58,811 nt of DNA, taken from positions 1-58,811 of the forward strand of contig NZ_LMCF01000102.1 in assembly GCF_001623075.1 (NCBI RefSeq). Direction: 5' to 3'. This document shows positions 34,043 through 44,440 of this stretch, piece by piece. Every line of letters begins with the position of its first letter. The first letter of the stretch is position 1. The notes beneath the pieces were generated by a model that was not told the origin of the DNA, did not search any database, and saw only the letters and a program-made list of their open reading frames with translations. The position numbers were made by a program, and so were the translations under genes. This stretch comes from Pseudovibrio sp. Ad37. GTDB lineage: Bacteria > Pseudomonadota > Alphaproteobacteria > Rhizobiales > Stappiaceae.

Positions 34043-34137
34043 ATGAGGGAAATGCGCTCGCATTTTCCGCTGAGATAAAACAAGAGGTCTACCGGACCTA
34101 TTGACAGAATCGCGCTGGAGGCGCTTTTGCTGTGACC

Positions 34138-34920
34138 ATGTTAGTTGATAGTCATTGTCATCTGGATTTTCCGGATTTCGCAGAAGAACGCGACCAGATC
34201 ATCGAGCGTGCCCACGAGGCTGGCGTCAAGCTGATGGTCACCATCTGTACTCGCGTCCGCAAGTTCGAGCAGATTAAAGAAATCGCTGAGGCCTATGACA
34301 GCGTATACTGCTCCGTCGGAACCCATCCGCACCAAGCCGGAGAAGAAACCGACGTCACCACGGAAGAACTGGTGGAGATTGCTAAGCATCCCAAAGTGGT
34401 GGCAATCGGAGAAGCCGGACTAGATTATTTTTACGACAACGCATCTCCGGAAGATCAGGAAAAAGTCCTGCGCACGCATATTGCAGCAGCACGCGAAACC
34501 CAGCTGCCACTGGTGATACATAGCCGCGATGCAGATGAAGACATGATGCGCATTTTGGAAGAAGAGATGAAGGCTGGCAGCTTCCCAGCACTTCTTCATT
34601 GCTTTTCCTCTGGCAAAGAGTTGGCATTGAAGGGACTGGAGCTCGGCCTTTATGTTTCCTTCTCCGGCATTTTGACCTTTAAGCGCTCCACCGAACTGCG
34701 CGAGATCGCAGCAGAACTTCCAATGGATCGCCTTCTTGTTGAAACAGATGCCCCGTATCTTGCGCCGCAGCCATGGCGTGGCAAGCGCAACGAGCCTGCC
34801 TATGTAGCGCACACCAACAAAGTTCTGGCTGAAGCACTGGGCGTCTCAGAAGATGTAATGGCCAAGGCAACCACACAGAATTTCCTGCGCCTGTTTTCCA
34901 AGGTGCCACAGCCAGCTTGA
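34138..34920 (+). CDS. TatD-family metal-dependent hydrolase
   Basis: 260 residues from the ATG reading MLVDSHCHLDFPDF; a GTG 6 bp upstream is also possible. TIM-barrel amidohydrolase with all metal motifs: SHCHLD at the N-terminus, GEAGLDYFYDN near 95, LVIHSRDAD near 125, LLHCFSSG near 150 and LVETDAPYLAP near 202. TatD-type proteins are DNases or nucleases in several species; the substrate here is unknown. It lies in the conserved order metG - tatD - metallo-beta-lactamase hydrolase. Confidence 0.93.
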   Translation: MLVDSHCHLDFPDFAEERDQIIERAHEAGVKLMVTICTRVRKFEQIKEIAEAYDSVYCSVGTHPHQAGEETDVTTEELVEIAKHPKVVAIGEAGLDYFYDNASPEDQEKVLRTHIAAARETQLPLVIHSRDADEDMMRILEEEMKAGSFPALLHCFSSGKELALKGLELGLYVSFSGILTFKRSTELREIAAELPMDRLLVETDAPYLAPQPWRGKRNEPAYVAHTNKVLAEALGVSEDVMAKATTQNFLRLFSKVPQPA

Positions 34921-34969
34921 TTGACTAAACTGACGCGGATCGTGTTGCCATTGTATTTTGAGAGGACCG

Positions 34970-35788
34970 ATGACCAGCAATTTTAAGGTCACTATTCTGG
35001 GCTGCGGCTCATCTACCGGCGTACCAAGGATTGGCGGAGATTGGGGCGAATGTGATCCCAATGAACCGAAAAACCGTCGCCGTAGATGTGCTCTGCTGGT
35101 TCAGCGGTTCTCTGAAAATGGCACGACGACCATAATTGTGGATACCGGCCCGGACTTGCGTGAGCAGATGCTGGCAGCCGGTGTCACACACGTGGACGCA
35201 GTACTTTATACCCATGCCCATGCAGACCACTTGCATGGCATAGATGATCTGCGCTTCTTCGCACTCATGCAGCGTGCCAAAGTGCCCGTTTTCATGGATG
35301 AGTTCACCTCAAAGCGCGTCCGATCTGCCTTCGACTACTGCTTTGTCACGCCGCCAGGTTCCGGTTATCCGCCAATCCTGAGCGAAAACCGCCTGACGAA
35401 TGGCACTCCGGTCACCATCGATGGTGCAGGGGGGCCGATCACTGCGCTACCATTTCTTGTCCATCATGGCGACATTGATGCACTGGGCTTTCGCTTTCAG
35501 GATCTGGCATACACGCCAGACGTCAACGACATCCCGGAAAGCAGCTTTCATGCATTGAAGGGCCTGGATACATGGATTGTAGACGCACTACGTCAGAAGC
35601 CACATCAAAGCCACTTCTGCGTTAATGATGCATTGGAGTGGATTGAGAGGATGAAACCTGCCAAGAGCATCCTCACCAATTTGCATTGCGATCTGGATTA
35701 TCAGCGCTTGCTGACAGACCTTCCAGAGAGTGTTTCACCTGCCTTTGATGGTCAGGAAATCAAATTTCCAGCACATGTGACGGTCTGA
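34970..35788 (+). CDS. Metallo-beta-lactamase-fold hydrolase (PhnP/RNase Z-like)
   Basis: 272 residues from the ATG at 34970, preceded by GAGAGGA; a TTG 12 bp upstream is less likely. Metal-binding motif YTHAHADHLHGIDDLR near 80-95, VHHGDIDALGFRF for the later histidine, and FCVNDALEWIERMKPAKSI, then LTNLHCDLDY near the C-terminus. The N-terminus KVTILGCGSSTGVPRIGGDW is typical of the PhnP-like subfamily, which act as cyclic phosphodiesterases. Follows tatD by about 50 bp and ends in a terminator. Confidence 0.9.
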   Translation: MTSNFKVTILGCGSSTGVPRIGGDWGECDPNEPKNRRRRCALLVQRFSENGTTTIIVDTGPDLREQMLAAGVTHVDAVLYTHAHADHLHGIDDLRFFALMQRAKVPVFMDEFTSKRVRSAFDYCFVTPPGSGYPPILSENRLTNGTPVTIDGAGGPITALPFLVHHGDIDALGFRFQDLAYTPDVNDIPESSFHALKGLDTWIVDALRQKPHQSHFCVNDALEWIERMKPAKSILTNLHCDLDYQRLLTDLPESVSPAFDGQEIKFPAHVTV

Positions 35789-35806
35789 AGCCGTCACATT
35801 TTTTTA
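35776..35806 (+). terminator. Intrinsic terminator after the metallo-hydrolase
   Basis: TGTGACGG, loop TCTGAAG, CCGTCACA, then seven T. The left arm overlaps the last codons and the stop of the preceding gene. Confidence 0.88.
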
Positions 35807-35850
35807 TGATACCTACACAGAATCATTGCTTGCCAGGCCTCCACGTTTCG

Positions 35851-35872
35851 TGCTGATATAGATATATCAGCA
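35851..35872. promoter_or_regulatory. Perfect 22-bp palindrome, candidate operator of the 2-aminobenzoate operon
   Basis: TGCTGATATA, GA, TATATCAGCA: perfect 10-bp arms around a 2-bp centre, with no T-run. It lies in the 295-bp region before the operon, about 210 bp upstream of its first start codon. Size and symmetry suit a dimeric MarR-family protein, and the operon encodes one. The rest of this region is very AT-rich and should hold the promoter. Binding is inference. Confidence 0.5.
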
Positions 35873-36083
35873 GCGCGTGCGTGATAAATATATTTCCCTG
35901 CCTATGTAGAACGGCTCGCTGCAAACCAAAAATAAGCTTATAAAATACAGTAGGTTGAACTGATCACAAGGCATTCTTTGTATATTTTATACTTAGATAT
36001 TTTATATTTGAAATAATTTAAAAAACCTGTCACGCTTATCTCAAGTTGGAATTGGGCACTTGCAGCCTAAAGGGGAGAGAGCA

Positions 36084-38381
36084 ATGAAAGTCGCATGTCT
36101 TGGAGGCGGCCCGGCAGGTCTTTATTTCGCAATCAGCATGAAGCTGCGAGATCCTCAACATGAGGTCACAGTCATCGAGCGAAATAAGTTTGACGACACC
36201 TTCGGTTGGGGTGTTGTTCTTTCAGATGAGACACTGGACAACTTCAAGGTCAACGACGAAAAAAGTGCCGAATCCATCCGCGCGCACTTTGCTTATTGGG
36301 ATGATATCGCGGTTCACTATCGCGATACCTGCCACGTCTCCAGCGGTCATGGCTTCTGCGGCATTGGCCGCAAGCAGCTACTTCTGCTCCTTCAGGACCG
36401 GGCTAAAGAGCTTGGCGTAAACATGGAATTCGAGCGCAACTACACAAGCGCAAAAGAGCTCATGGGAGATTACGACCTCGTTGTTGCTGCAGATGGTCTG
36501 AACTCCACCAGCCGCACAGAGTTTGCTGAGTATTTCAAGCCAGACATCGACACCCGCAAATGCAAGTTTGTCTGGCTCGGCACCCACCAGAAATTCGATG
36601 ATGCCTTCACCTTCATTTTTGAAGAAACAGAGCACGGCTGGATCTGGGCACATGCCTACCAATTCGATGATGACACTGCGACTTTTATTGTAGAGTGTAC
36701 AGAAGAGACCTATGAGGCGTTCAGCTTTGCAGATATGAGCCAGGCTGAATCGTGCCGGACTTGTGAGAGGATCTTCGAAAAGCATCTTGGTGGCAATCAG
36801 TTGATGACCAACGCAAACCACGTCCGTGGTTCTGCATGGATCAACTTCCCACGCGTGCTCTGTGAGAAATGGTCCCACGAAAACCTCGTTCTCATGGGCG
36901 ATGCCTCTGCAACCGCACACTTTTCTATCGGATCAGGCTCAAAGCTTGCCATGGAAAGCGCCATTGCACTGGCAGATTATCTGCACAGCGAAAACTCCAT
37001 TCAAAGTGCATTCCAGAAGTACGAGGACGAGCGCCGCTTGGAAGTTCTTAAGCTCCAGTCCGCTGCTCGTAACTCACTGGAATGGTTTGAAAACGTCGAA
37101 CGCTACTTGCACCTGGATCCAGTTCAGTTCAATTACTCACTCCTGACACGCTCCCAGCGCATCTCCCATGAGAATCTGCGAGAGCGCGATGCTGAGTGGC
37201 TGGGAACAGCAGAAGGCTGGTTCCAAAATCAAGCCGGAGTGTCGGATACTGACAATGCTCCACGCCCGCCAATGTTCGCACCGTTCAAACTTCGCGAGAT
37301 GGAACTGAACAACCGCGTGGTTGTCTCGCCTATGGCGCAGTACAAAGCAGAAGACGGAACAGTCTCCGACTGGCATCTGGCCCATTATGGCGAACGCGCT
37401 AAAGGTGGAGCAGGGATGGTTGTTGTTGAGATGACCTGTGTCAGTTCTGATGGTCGCATCACACCAGGCTGCCCGGGCCTTTACGCAGCAGAGCATCAAA
37501 CAGCATGGAAGCGCATCACCAATTTTGTACATGAACACAGCAACGCAAAGATCTGCTGTCAGCTTGGCCATGCCGGCCCAAAAGGCTCGACGCAGCTTGG
37601 CTGGGAGGAGATGGATGCGCCGCTGAAAGTCGACAATTGGCCGCTTCTTGCCGCCTCTCCAATCGCTTGGTCTGAACGCAACCAGACCCCAAAGCAAATG
37701 GACCGTGCAGACATGGACCGCGTCAAGGCAGAGTTCGTGAACGCGGCGAAAATGGCAGATGCATCAGGCTTCGACATGATCGAAATCCACTGCGCCCACG
37801 GTTACCTTCTGTCCTCCTTCATCTCACCACTCACCAACAAGCGTGAAGACGAGTATGGCGGATCACTTGAAAAGCGCATGAAATACCCGTTGGAGGTCAT
37901 CAAAGCAGTACGCGAAGCATGGCCTCAGGACAAACCAATGTCCGTACGTATCTCTGCAACGGACTGGGTGGAAGACGAGGGGCTCATGCCAGAAGAAGCC
38001 GTTGAGATTGCTCGCATGCTGGACGCAGCTGACGTTGATATCTGCGATGTCTCCGCAGGTCAGACCAGCACTCGCGCACAACCGGTTTATGGCCGTATGT
38101 TCCAGGTGCCGTTCTCAGACCGTATCCGCAACGACGCAGGCATGAAAACCATGGCGGTCGGCAACATCTACGAACCGGACCACGTGAACTCCATTCTGAT
38201 GGCTGGTCGCGCGGATCTTGTGTGTTTGGCACGCCCACATTTGTCAGATCCGTATTGGACATTGCACGCAGCTGCACTACTTGGCGACAAAGGCGTATAT
38301 TGGCCAGAGCCTTATCACGCTGGTCGTGACCAACTGTACCGTCTGGCTGAACGGGCAGAGTTCATTAAAGTTCGGGTGTAA
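36084..38381 (+). CDS. 2-aminobenzoyl-CoA monooxygenase/reductase (salicylyl-CoA 5-hydroxylase-like)
   Basis: 765 residues from the ATG behind AGGGGAGAG. Two fused enzymes. Residues 1-400: flavin monooxygenase with [15 protein letters not shown] (FAD site), FGWGVVLSD and [17 protein letters not shown]. Residues 405-765: old-yellow-enzyme-type NADH oxidoreductase with [34 protein letters not shown] and [11 protein letters not shown]. This architecture is that of the Aromatoleum (Azoarcus) evansii enzyme that hydroxylates and then reduces 2-aminobenzoyl-CoA, so the ring is no longer aromatic. Annotation systems often call it bifunctional salicylyl-CoA 5-hydroxylase. The CoA ligase and beta-oxidation genes downstream support the 2-aminobenzoate role. 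Confidence 0.9.
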   Translation: MKVACLGGGPAGLYFAISMKLRDPQHEVTVIERNKFDDTFGWGVVLSDETLDNFKVNDEKSAESIRAHFAYWDDIAVHYRDTCHVSSGHGFCGIGRKQLLLLLQDRAKELGVNMEFERNYTSAKELMGDYDLVVAADGLNSTSRTEFAEYFKPDIDTRKCKFVWLGTHQKFDDAFTFIFEETEHGWIWAHAYQFDDDTATFIVECTEETYEAFSFADMSQAESCRTCERIFEKHLGGNQLMTNANHVRGSAWINFPRVLCEKWSHENLVLMGDASATAHFSIGSGSKLAMESAIALADYLHSENSIQSAFQKYEDERRLEVLKLQSAARNSLEWFENVERYLHLDPVQFNYSLLTRSQRISHENLRERDAEWLGTAEGWFQNQAGVSDTDNAPRPPMFAPFKLREMELNNRVVVSPMAQYKAEDGTVSDWHLAHYGERAKGGAGMVVVEMTCVSSDGRITPGCPGLYAAEHQTAWKRITNFVHEHSNAKICCQLGHAGPKGSTQLGWEEMDAPLKVDNWPLLAASPIAWSERNQTPKQMDRADMDRVKAEFVNAAKMADASGFDMIEIHCAHGYLLSSFISPLTNKREDEYGGSLEKRMKYPLEVIKAVREAWPQDKPMSVRISATDWVEDEGLMPEEAVEIARMLDAADVDICDVSAGQTSTRAQPVYGRMFQVPFSDRIRNDAGMKTMAVGNIYEPDHVNSILMAGRADLVCLARPHLSDPYWTLHAAALLGDKGVYWPEPYHAGRDQLYRLAERAEFIKVRV

Positions 38382-38392
38382 GGAAGATCGGT

Positions 38393-39145
38393 TTGGAAAA
38401 GCATGCACTCATAACAGGTGGTGGGACAGGCGTAGGGGCTGAGATAGCCCGCCACCTCGCGGGGGTTGGTATCAACGTCACCGTTGTTGGGCGCAGACGC
38501 GAGCCGCTTGACTTGGTCGCAAGTGCCAACAGCCGCATCAGCGCTGTTATAGCAGACATCACCGATGAGGTGTCCGTTGGACAGATGTTTGAAAAAGCGG
38601 CTGAAGCAAACGGACCAATCAACGTCGTGATTGCCAACGCGGGTGCTGCAGAATCTGCACCTTTTGGAAAGATCGAGCGGGAAGACTTCCAACGCATACT
38701 CGACATCAACCTGACAGGCACATTCTTGACCTTCCAAAAGGGACTGGAATGCCTGAAAAGGCAGGAATATGGGCGTTTGATCGCCATCGCCTCAACAGCA
38801 GGTTTGCGCGGCTATCCCTATGTCTCGCACTACGCCGCAGCCAAACATGGTGTCGTCGGTATGGTCAGATCACTGGCACTCGAACTTGCCAGCAAGCCAT
38901 TTACGGTCAATGCTGTGTGTCCTGGATTCACAGAGACCCCAATGTTGCAACGCTCGATCGAAAACATCATGCAAAAAACCGGAATGAACGAAGAGCAGGC
39001 ACGGTCCGCTCTTTACAAGGACAACCCACAGCAACGCTTCATCCAACCGGGCGAAGTCGCCGCCACAGTGGCATGGCTCATCGGAGATGGTGCGCGCTCA
39101 GTGACAGGGCAAGCCATTTCGGTATCAGGGGGCGAGACCCAATGA
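38393..39145 (+). CDS. SDR-family 3-hydroxyacyl-CoA dehydrogenase-type enzyme
   Basis: 250 residues from a TTG preceded by AAGGAAGATCGG; no ATG fits. Classical short-chain dehydrogenase: ITGGGTGVGAEIA (nucleotide site), NAGAAES, catalytic serine in IASTAGLRG and YxxxK in YVSHYAAAKHG, then VCPGFTETPM. In the 2-aminobenzoate pathway it would oxidise a hydroxyacyl-CoA made after ring opening. It follows the monooxygenase by 11 bp and overlaps the MarR gene (ATGA). Confidence 0.88.
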   Translation: MEKHALITGGGTGVGAEIARHLAGVGINVTVVGRRREPLDLVASANSRISAVIADITDEVSVGQMFEKAAEANGPINVVIANAGAAESAPFGKIEREDFQRILDINLTGTFLTFQKGLECLKRQEYGRLIAIASTAGLRGYPYVSHYAAAKHGVVGMVRSLALELASKPFTVNAVCPGFTETPMLQRSIENIMQKTGMNEEQARSALYKDNPQQRFIQPGEVAATVAWLIGDGARSVTGQAISVSGGETQ

Positions 39146-39624
39146 CAGCCTCACAGGAAATGCTCAAAGCTGACAAGACAACCGACGACAAGTCCCGCGT
39201 TCGCCTCTGGTTGAGGCTGCTCCGCGCCTCTCGTGCGATCGAAGGCGAACTGCGAGAGCGGCTAAGGACAACCTACAACGTGACGCTGCCACGCTTTGAT
39301 GTCATGGCAGCACTTTACCGCGAGCCAGAGGGCATGCTCATGTCCCAGCTCTCAAAATACCTGATGGTATCCAACGGCAACGTCACCGGCCTCATAGATC
39401 GCCTGACCACGGACGGACTGGTTCAGCGCACATTGAGAGACGGAGACCGGAGAACCTCTGTGGTTTTGCTGACCAAAGAAGGCCGCGAGAACTTTGAGCA
39501 GATGGCAGCAAGTCACCGCGAGTGGATCAATGAGCTGCTCTCTCACTTTTCTCCCGATGAAGCAGAGAGTCTTGCTGAAACCCTGAAGGTATTTGCAAGC
39601 GATTGGGAGGGGGAGGCCCGATAA
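39142..39624 (+). CDS. MarR-family transcriptional regulator
   Basis: 160 residues from the ATG at 39142, which overlaps the preceding stop by 4 bp. Winged helix: [19 protein letters not shown], recognition helix [15 protein letters not shown], wing [16 protein letters not shown]. MarR proteins near aromatic-acid operons usually repress until an aromatic or its CoA ester binds; the likely ligand here is 2-aminobenzoyl-CoA or a relative (inference). The palindrome at 35851 is a candidate site. Confidence 0.92.
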   Translation: MTASQEMLKADKTTDDKSRVRLWLRLLRASRAIEGELRERLRTTYNVTLPRFDVMAALYREPEGMLMSQLSKYLMVSNGNVTGLIDRLTTDGLVQRTLRDGDRRTSVVLLTKEGRENFEQMAASHREWINELLSHFSPDEAESLAETLKVFASDWEGEAR

Positions 39625-40445
39625 TGCTGACAACTTACAAAATGGCGAATTTGCAGCCAAAGCATTTCATCTGGCGCATGGAAGGCGATGTCGCAGTCAT
39701 CCAATTGGACCGCCCTGACCGCAAGAACCCGCTGACCTTTGAAAGCTATGCCGAGCTGCGCGATACATTCCGCGATCTCGCCTATGCAGATGACGTCAAT
39801 GCCGTTGTGATCGCGTCTAACGAAGGCAACTATTGCTCAGGCGGAGATGTCCATGACATCATCGGTCCACTTGTCGCCATGGACATGAAAGACCTGTTGA
39901 AGTTCACGCGCATGACAGGCGATCTGGTGAAAGCCATGATCAACTGCACCAAGCCGATTATTTCAGCCGTGGATGGCATCAGCGTTGGTGCTGGGGCAAT
40001 CATGGCCATGGCATCAGATCTGCGCATCGGCACGCCACAAGCAAAGACAGCATTCCTGTTTACCCGTGTAGGGCTTGCAGGCTGCGATATGGGCGCCTGC
40101 GCAATTCTTCCGCGTATTATTGGGCAGGGACGTGCTGCAGAGCTGCTTTACACAGGCCGGTCCATGAGCGCAGAAGAGGGTTATACTTGGGGCTATTTCA
40201 ACTCCATGTCTACCACAGAAGCACTTGAGGCCGATGCCATTCGCATGGCACAGCGCATCACTGCAGGACCAAACTTCGCGCATGGCATCACCAAGACCCA
40301 GCTCAACCAAGAATGGAACATGGGTCTGGATCAGGCAATTGAATCCGAAGCACAGGCGCAAGCCATCTGCATGCAGACCAAAGATTTTGAGACCGCCTAC
40401 AAAGCTTTTGTTGCAAAAGAAAAACCGGTCTTTGAGGGGGCATAA
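39624..40445 (+). CDS. Enoyl-CoA hydratase/isomerase family protein
   Basis: 273 residues from the ATG at 39624, which overlaps the last base of the MarR stop; a second ATG at 39642 is possible. Crotonase fold: [12 protein letters not shown], oxyanion-hole segments [10 protein letters not shown] and [19 protein letters not shown], and [18 protein letters not shown], which carries the second catalytic region. Probably acts in the beta-oxidation-like steps after the ring is reduced, as hydratase or ring-opening hydrolase. Which of these it catalyses cannot be read from sequence. Confidence 0.88.
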   Translation: MLTTYKMANLQPKHFIWRMEGDVAVIQLDRPDRKNPLTFESYAELRDTFRDLAYADDVNAVVIASNEGNYCSGGDVHDIIGPLVAMDMKDLLKFTRMTGDLVKAMINCTKPIISAVDGISVGAGAIMAMASDLRIGTPQAKTAFLFTRVGLAGCDMGACAILPRIIGQGRAAELLYTGRSMSAEEGYTWGYFNSMSTTEALEADAIRMAQRITAGPNFAHGITKTQLNQEWNMGLDQAIESEAQAQAICMQTKDFETAYKAFVAKEKPVFEGA

Positions 40446-41657
40446 ATGGCTGACACCACCTTCCTCACATGGCCGTTTTTTGAAGAAAAACACCGAGAGC
40501 TGGCCGAAGCCATAGAAAACTGGTGCTGCGAAAACCTTCCAGCTGACCACTCTGACACGGATGCTGCCTGTATCAAGCTCGTTAATGATCTTGGTGCCGC
40601 TGGTTTCCTGAAGCTCACTGCTGTTGATCCGGCAGATCCCAAACCGCTGGATGTCCGAAGCCTGTGCATCATGCGCGAAACACTGGCCCGTCACGACGGT
40701 CTGGGGGACTTCGCCTTCGCCATGCAGGGTCTGGGAACAGGCGCCATCAGCCTGTTTGGCACGCCAGAACAACAGCTGTGGCTCAATAAAACCAGAGCAG
40801 GCCAGACACTCTCTGCGTTTGCGCTAACAGAACCAGACTCCGGTTCAGATGTCGCAAATATAGAACTTTCCGCCATCCGCGACGGCGATGACTATGTGCT
40901 CAATGGCGAAAAGACCTGGATCTCCAATGGCGGCATTGCAGGCCTTTACGTTGTCTTCGCAAGGACGGGCGAAGCACCGGGTGCCAAAGGCATCAGCGCC
41001 TTCATCGTACCCGCGGATACATCGGGCTTAACCGTTGAAGAACGGCTGGATGTGATGGCACCTCATCCTCTGGCACGGTTGGGCTTCAAACAACTGCGCA
41101 TTCCAGCAGCGAATCGCATTGGGGGAGCTGGAGAAGGCTTCAAGATCTCAATGTCGGTTCTGGATGTCTTCCGCTGCACCGTCGGCGCCGCCGCACTGGG
41201 CTTTGCCCGCCGTGCATTGGAAGAAGCCGTAGCCCGCGCAACAACTCGCAAACTGGGGGATGGCGTGCTGGCCGATATGCAGATGGTCCAGGGCCATCTG
41301 GCGGAAATGGCAATCGACATTGATGCCTCTGCACTCCTGATCTACCGCGCTGCATGGACGAAAGACATGGGGGCAGCACGAGTATCTCGCGAGGCTGCCA
41401 TGGCAAAGCAGTTTGCAACCGATCAGGCCCAACAAATCATTGATAAGGCGGTACAAATCCACGGGGGCGAGGGCGTCCGCTCAGGCAATACTGTCGAAAA
41501 ACTTTACCGTGAAATCAGAGCTCTTCGCATCTACGAAGGCGCATCCGATGTTCAAAAGATAATAGTAGCAAGGCAATTGCTTTCTCAGGAGGGGAGAAAT
41601 GCTGGGACCAAGCGCGCACAAGGACACCTTCACAAGGGACAGGCTGCCACCAATTGA
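40446..41657 (+). CDS. Acyl-CoA dehydrogenase
   Basis: 403 residues. ALTEPDSGSDVANIE and TWISNGGIAGLYVVFART mark the FAD/acyl-CoA region. QIHGGEGVRSGNTVEKLYRE and LRIYEGASDVQK near the C-terminus include the catalytic glutamate (YEG). It introduces a double bond into an acyl-CoA with electron transfer to ETF. Starts directly after the hydratase stop and overlaps the next gene by 59 bp. Confidence 0.92.
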   Translation: MADTTFLTWPFFEEKHRELAEAIENWCCENLPADHSDTDAACIKLVNDLGAAGFLKLTAVDPADPKPLDVRSLCIMRETLARHDGLGDFAFAMQGLGTGAISLFGTPEQQLWLNKTRAGQTLSAFALTEPDSGSDVANIELSAIRDGDDYVLNGEKTWISNGGIAGLYVVFARTGEAPGAKGISAFIVPADTSGLTVEERLDVMAPHPLARLGFKQLRIPAANRIGGAGEGFKISMSVLDVFRCTVGAAALGFARRALEEAVARATTRKLGDGVLADMQMVQGHLAEMAIDIDASALLIYRAAWTKDMGAARVSREAAMAKQFATDQAQQIIDKAVQIHGGEGVRSGNTVEKLYREIRALRIYEGASDVQKIIVARQLLSQEGRNAGTKRAQGHLHKGQAATN

Positions 41658-43245
41658 TCAGCAGCCAGTTTTCCAGCTGGAGGGGTTTGAGTACCCAGAC
41701 TACATCAACGCCGCAGTAGAGTTGACCGACAAGATGGTTGAACGCGGCTTTGGTGACAACATTGCTCTCATCGGCAATGGCAGAAAACGCACTTATAAAG
41801 AGCTTGCGGACTGGACCAACCGCATCGCTCGAGCTCTGCAGGAGGATTACGGAGTAGAACCGGGCGACCGCATTCTTATCCGCTCAGCAAACAACCCGGC
41901 GATGGTCGCCTGTTGGCTGGCTGCCACAAAAGCAGGCGCTGTGGTGGTCAACACCATGCCAATGCTGCGGGCTGGCGAGTTAAGCCAGATCGTCGACAAG
42001 GCCGAAATCAAACTGGCCATGTGCGATCTTCGCCTCATGGAAGAGATGGAACGTTGCCTTGAGCAGAACGACCATCTGAGCAAAATCGTGAGCTTCGATG
42101 GCACGGCCAACTTTGCCGGTGAGATGGATAAGGTCGCACTGTCAAAGCCCGTCCAGTTTGAGGCCGTTCAAACGGGCAGAGACGATGTCTGCCTGCTGGG
42201 TTTCACATCTGGCACCACCGGACAGCCGAAGGCAACCATGCACTTCCACCGCGATCTGCTGATCATCGCAGATGCCTATGCAAAGGAAGTGCTGAACATC
42301 CAGCCATCGGACGTGTTTGTTGGCAGTCCACCACTGGCCTTTACATTTGGCCTCGGCGGCTTGGCAATTTTCCCGCTTCGTTTCGGCGCAACCGCTACTC
42401 TGCTGGAAACGGCAGGACCCAAACAGCTTATTGAGATCATTGAGACTTACAAGGCAACGATCTCGTTCACAGCACCAACGGCTTACCGCGCCATGATGGC
42501 GGCAATGGAAGAGGGGGCAGACCTGTCCTCACTGCGCATCGCAGTCTCAGCGGGAGAAACATTGCCAGCACCAGTGTTTGAGCAATGGAAAGCAAAAACC
42601 GGGATTCCGATGCTGGATGGGATTGGCGCAACAGAAATGTTGCACATCTTTATTTCCAACCATTTGGAAGATGCCATGCCAGCAACCACTGGCCGGGAGA
42701 TCAAAGGATATTCCGCAAAAGTGGTTGATGAAAACATGCAGGAGGTTCCACGCGGCACAGTTGGCAAACTTGCAGTAAGAGGACCAACCGGTTGTCGGTA
42801 TATGCAAGATGACCAGCAGCAGAAATATGTTCGTGACGGCTGGAATTTGACAGGTGATGCCTTTTATCAGGATGAAAAAGGGTATTTCCACTTCGCAGCC
42901 CGCGCAGACGACATGATTATCACGTCCGGCTACAACGTTGCCGGGCCAGAGGTCGAGGCTGCTCTGCTAAGCAGCCCGGAAGTGTCCGAGTGTGCTGTTA
43001 TAGGCGTGCCTGATGAGGACCGGGGACAGATTGTAGAAGCACATGTGGTGTTGGTGGAGGACCACCCACAAGATGCAGACGTAATCAAACGTCTTCAGGA
43101 CTATGTAAAATCTACTATAGCGCCCTATAAATACCCTCGTTCACTTAAACTGGTAGATTCGCTACCAAAAACCGCGACTGGTAAAATTCAAAGATTCCGT
43201 CTGAAGGAACAGCTGGTCGAGGATAAATCAGGGGAACTTATATGA
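41599..43245 (+). CDS. 2-aminobenzoate/benzoate-type CoA ligase
   Basis: 548 residues, ANL superfamily, benzoate-CoA ligase subgroup. P-loop LGFTSGTTGQPKATMHFH near residue 203, GIGATEML near 337, motif TGDAFYQDEKGYFHFAARAD and the hinge, IITSGYNVAGPEVEAAL, and the catalytic lysine near the end in KTATGKIQRF. It activates 2-aminobenzoate to its CoA thioester with ATP, the first step of the pathway. Strong ribosome site CAGGAGGGGAGAA inside the dehydrogenase gene; the stop overlaps the binding-protein start by 4 bp. Benzoate or salicylate are alternative substrates. Confidence 0.88.
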   Translation: MLGPSAHKDTFTRDRLPPIDQQPVFQLEGFEYPDYINAAVELTDKMVERGFGDNIALIGNGRKRTYKELADWTNRIARALQEDYGVEPGDRILIRSANNPAMVACWLAATKAGAVVVNTMPMLRAGELSQIVDKAEIKLAMCDLRLMEEMERCLEQNDHLSKIVSFDGTANFAGEMDKVALSKPVQFEAVQTGRDDVCLLGFTSGTTGQPKATMHFHRDLLIIADAYAKEVLNIQPSDVFVGSPPLAFTFGLGGLAIFPLRFGATATLLETAGPKQLIEIIETYKATISFTAPTAYRAMMAAMEEGADLSSLRIAVSAGETLPAPVFEQWKAKTGIPMLDGIGATEMLHIFISNHLEDAMPATTGREIKGYSAKVVDENMQEVPRGTVGKLAVRGPTGCRYMQDDQQQKYVRDGWNLTGDAFYQDEKGYFHFAARADDMIITSGYNVAGPEVEAALLSSPEVSECAVIGVPDEDRGQIVEAHVVLVEDHPQDADVIKRLQDYVKSTIAPYKYPRSLKLVDSLPKTATGKIQRFRLKEQLVEDKSGELI

Positions 43246-44381
43246 AAAAACTCGTTTCAGCCGGAGTAGCCGCCCTTCTGTGTTGTACAGCTGGCGTGGC
43301 GCAAGCCGAAGTTAAAATTGGCATGATCACCACCTTGTCAGGCGGTGGCTCCACACTCGGTATCGACGTCCGCGATGGCTTTGAGCTTGCTCTCAAACAA
43401 GCAGGCGCATCCGATGTTAAGCTGCTGGTAGAAGACGACGCCCGCAAACCGGATGTTGCCAAAAAACTGGCAGACAAGTTCATTCAAAAAGACAAAGTAG
43501 ATATCCTGACAGGTATCATCTGGTCCAACCTGGCAATGGCTGTGGTTCCAGCTGCCACCCGCAAAGGCACGCTCTATATCAGCCCGAATGCTGGCCCATC
43601 TGCGCTGGCTGGTAAAGCTTGCCATGAAAACTACTTCAACGTGGCTTGGCAGAACGACAACCTCCATGAAGCGATGGGATCTCACGCCAATAAAGCTGAC
43701 TACAAGAAGACCTTTATTCTGGCACCAAACTACCCAGCTGGTACCGACGCTCTGAAGGGCTTCAAGCGGATGTACAAGGGCGAGTTGGCAGGTGAACTCT
43801 TCACCAAGCTTGGTCAGGACGATTACGCAGCAGAAATCGCACAAATCCGCGCTTCTGGTGCAGATAGCGTGTTCTTCTTCCTGCCAGGTGGCATGGGCAT
43901 CGCGTTCATGAAGCAGTACGCACAGTCTGGCGTTGATGTTCCAGTCATGGGCCCGGCGTTCTCCTTCTCACAGGACATTCTGCCTGCGATTGGCGATGCA
44001 GCACTCGGCGTGGCAAACTCCTCACAGTGGGGTAAGGACATTGAGAGCGAAGTAAACGCTAAGTTCGTCAAAGGCTTCAAAGAAGCATATGGCCGCCTGC
44101 CTTCCCTTTACGCCTCTCAAGGTTACGACGCTGCAAATCTGATCCTCTCCGCAATGGAAAAGGCAGATGTCAGCGACAAGGATGACTTCCGCGCAGCTCT
44201 GAAAGAAGCCGACTTCGCTTCTGTGCGCGGTGACTTCAAGTTCGGCAACAACAACCACCCAATTCAGGACATTTATGTTCGCGAAGTGGTGAAAGAAGAT
44301 GGCCAGATCACCAACAAAATCATTGGTGTCGCAATCAAGGGCCATCAGGATGCATACGCATCCAAGTGCCGAATGAAGTAA
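43242..44381 (+). CDS. ABC transporter periplasmic binding protein, aromatic-acid type
   Basis: 379 residues. Signal peptide MKKLVSAGVAALLCCTAGVAQA, then a type I periplasmic binding fold (LivJ/Peripla_BP_6): VKIGMITTLSGGGSTLGID at the mature start. It captures the substrate for the LivHMGF-type importer encoded next. Members beside CoA-ligase operons bind aromatic acids rather than amino acids, so 2-aminobenzoate is the likely ligand (inference). Overlaps the ligase by 4 bp and is followed by an intercistronic hairpin. Confidence 0.9.
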   Translation: MKKLVSAGVAALLCCTAGVAQAEVKIGMITTLSGGGSTLGIDVRDGFELALKQAGASDVKLLVEDDARKPDVAKKLADKFIQKDKVDILTGIIWSNLAMAVVPAATRKGTLYISPNAGPSALAGKACHENYFNVAWQNDNLHEAMGSHANKADYKKTFILAPNYPAGTDALKGFKRMYKGELAGELFTKLGQDDYAAEIAQIRASGADSVFFFLPGGMGIAFMKQYAQSGVDVPVMGPAFSFSQDILPAIGDAALGVANSSQWGKDIESEVNAKFVKGFKEAYGRLPSLYASQGYDAANLILSAMEKADVSDKDDFRAALKEADFASVRGDFKFGNNNHPIQDIYVREVVKEDGQITNKIIGVAIKGHQDAYASKCRMK

Positions 44382-44406
44382 GCCAACGCATTGAAGTAAA
44401 ATAATA

Positions 44407-44440
44407 ATCAGCGGGGAAACCCTAATCCTTCTCCGCTGAT
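44407..44440 (+). promoter_or_regulatory. Intercistronic hairpin after the binding-protein gene
   Basis: ATCAGCGG pairs with CCGCTGAT, extended inwards by GGA/TCT-type pairs, with no T-run. Such hairpins often protect the upstream message and give more binding protein than permease. It may also act as a weak attenuator. Confidence 0.55.
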
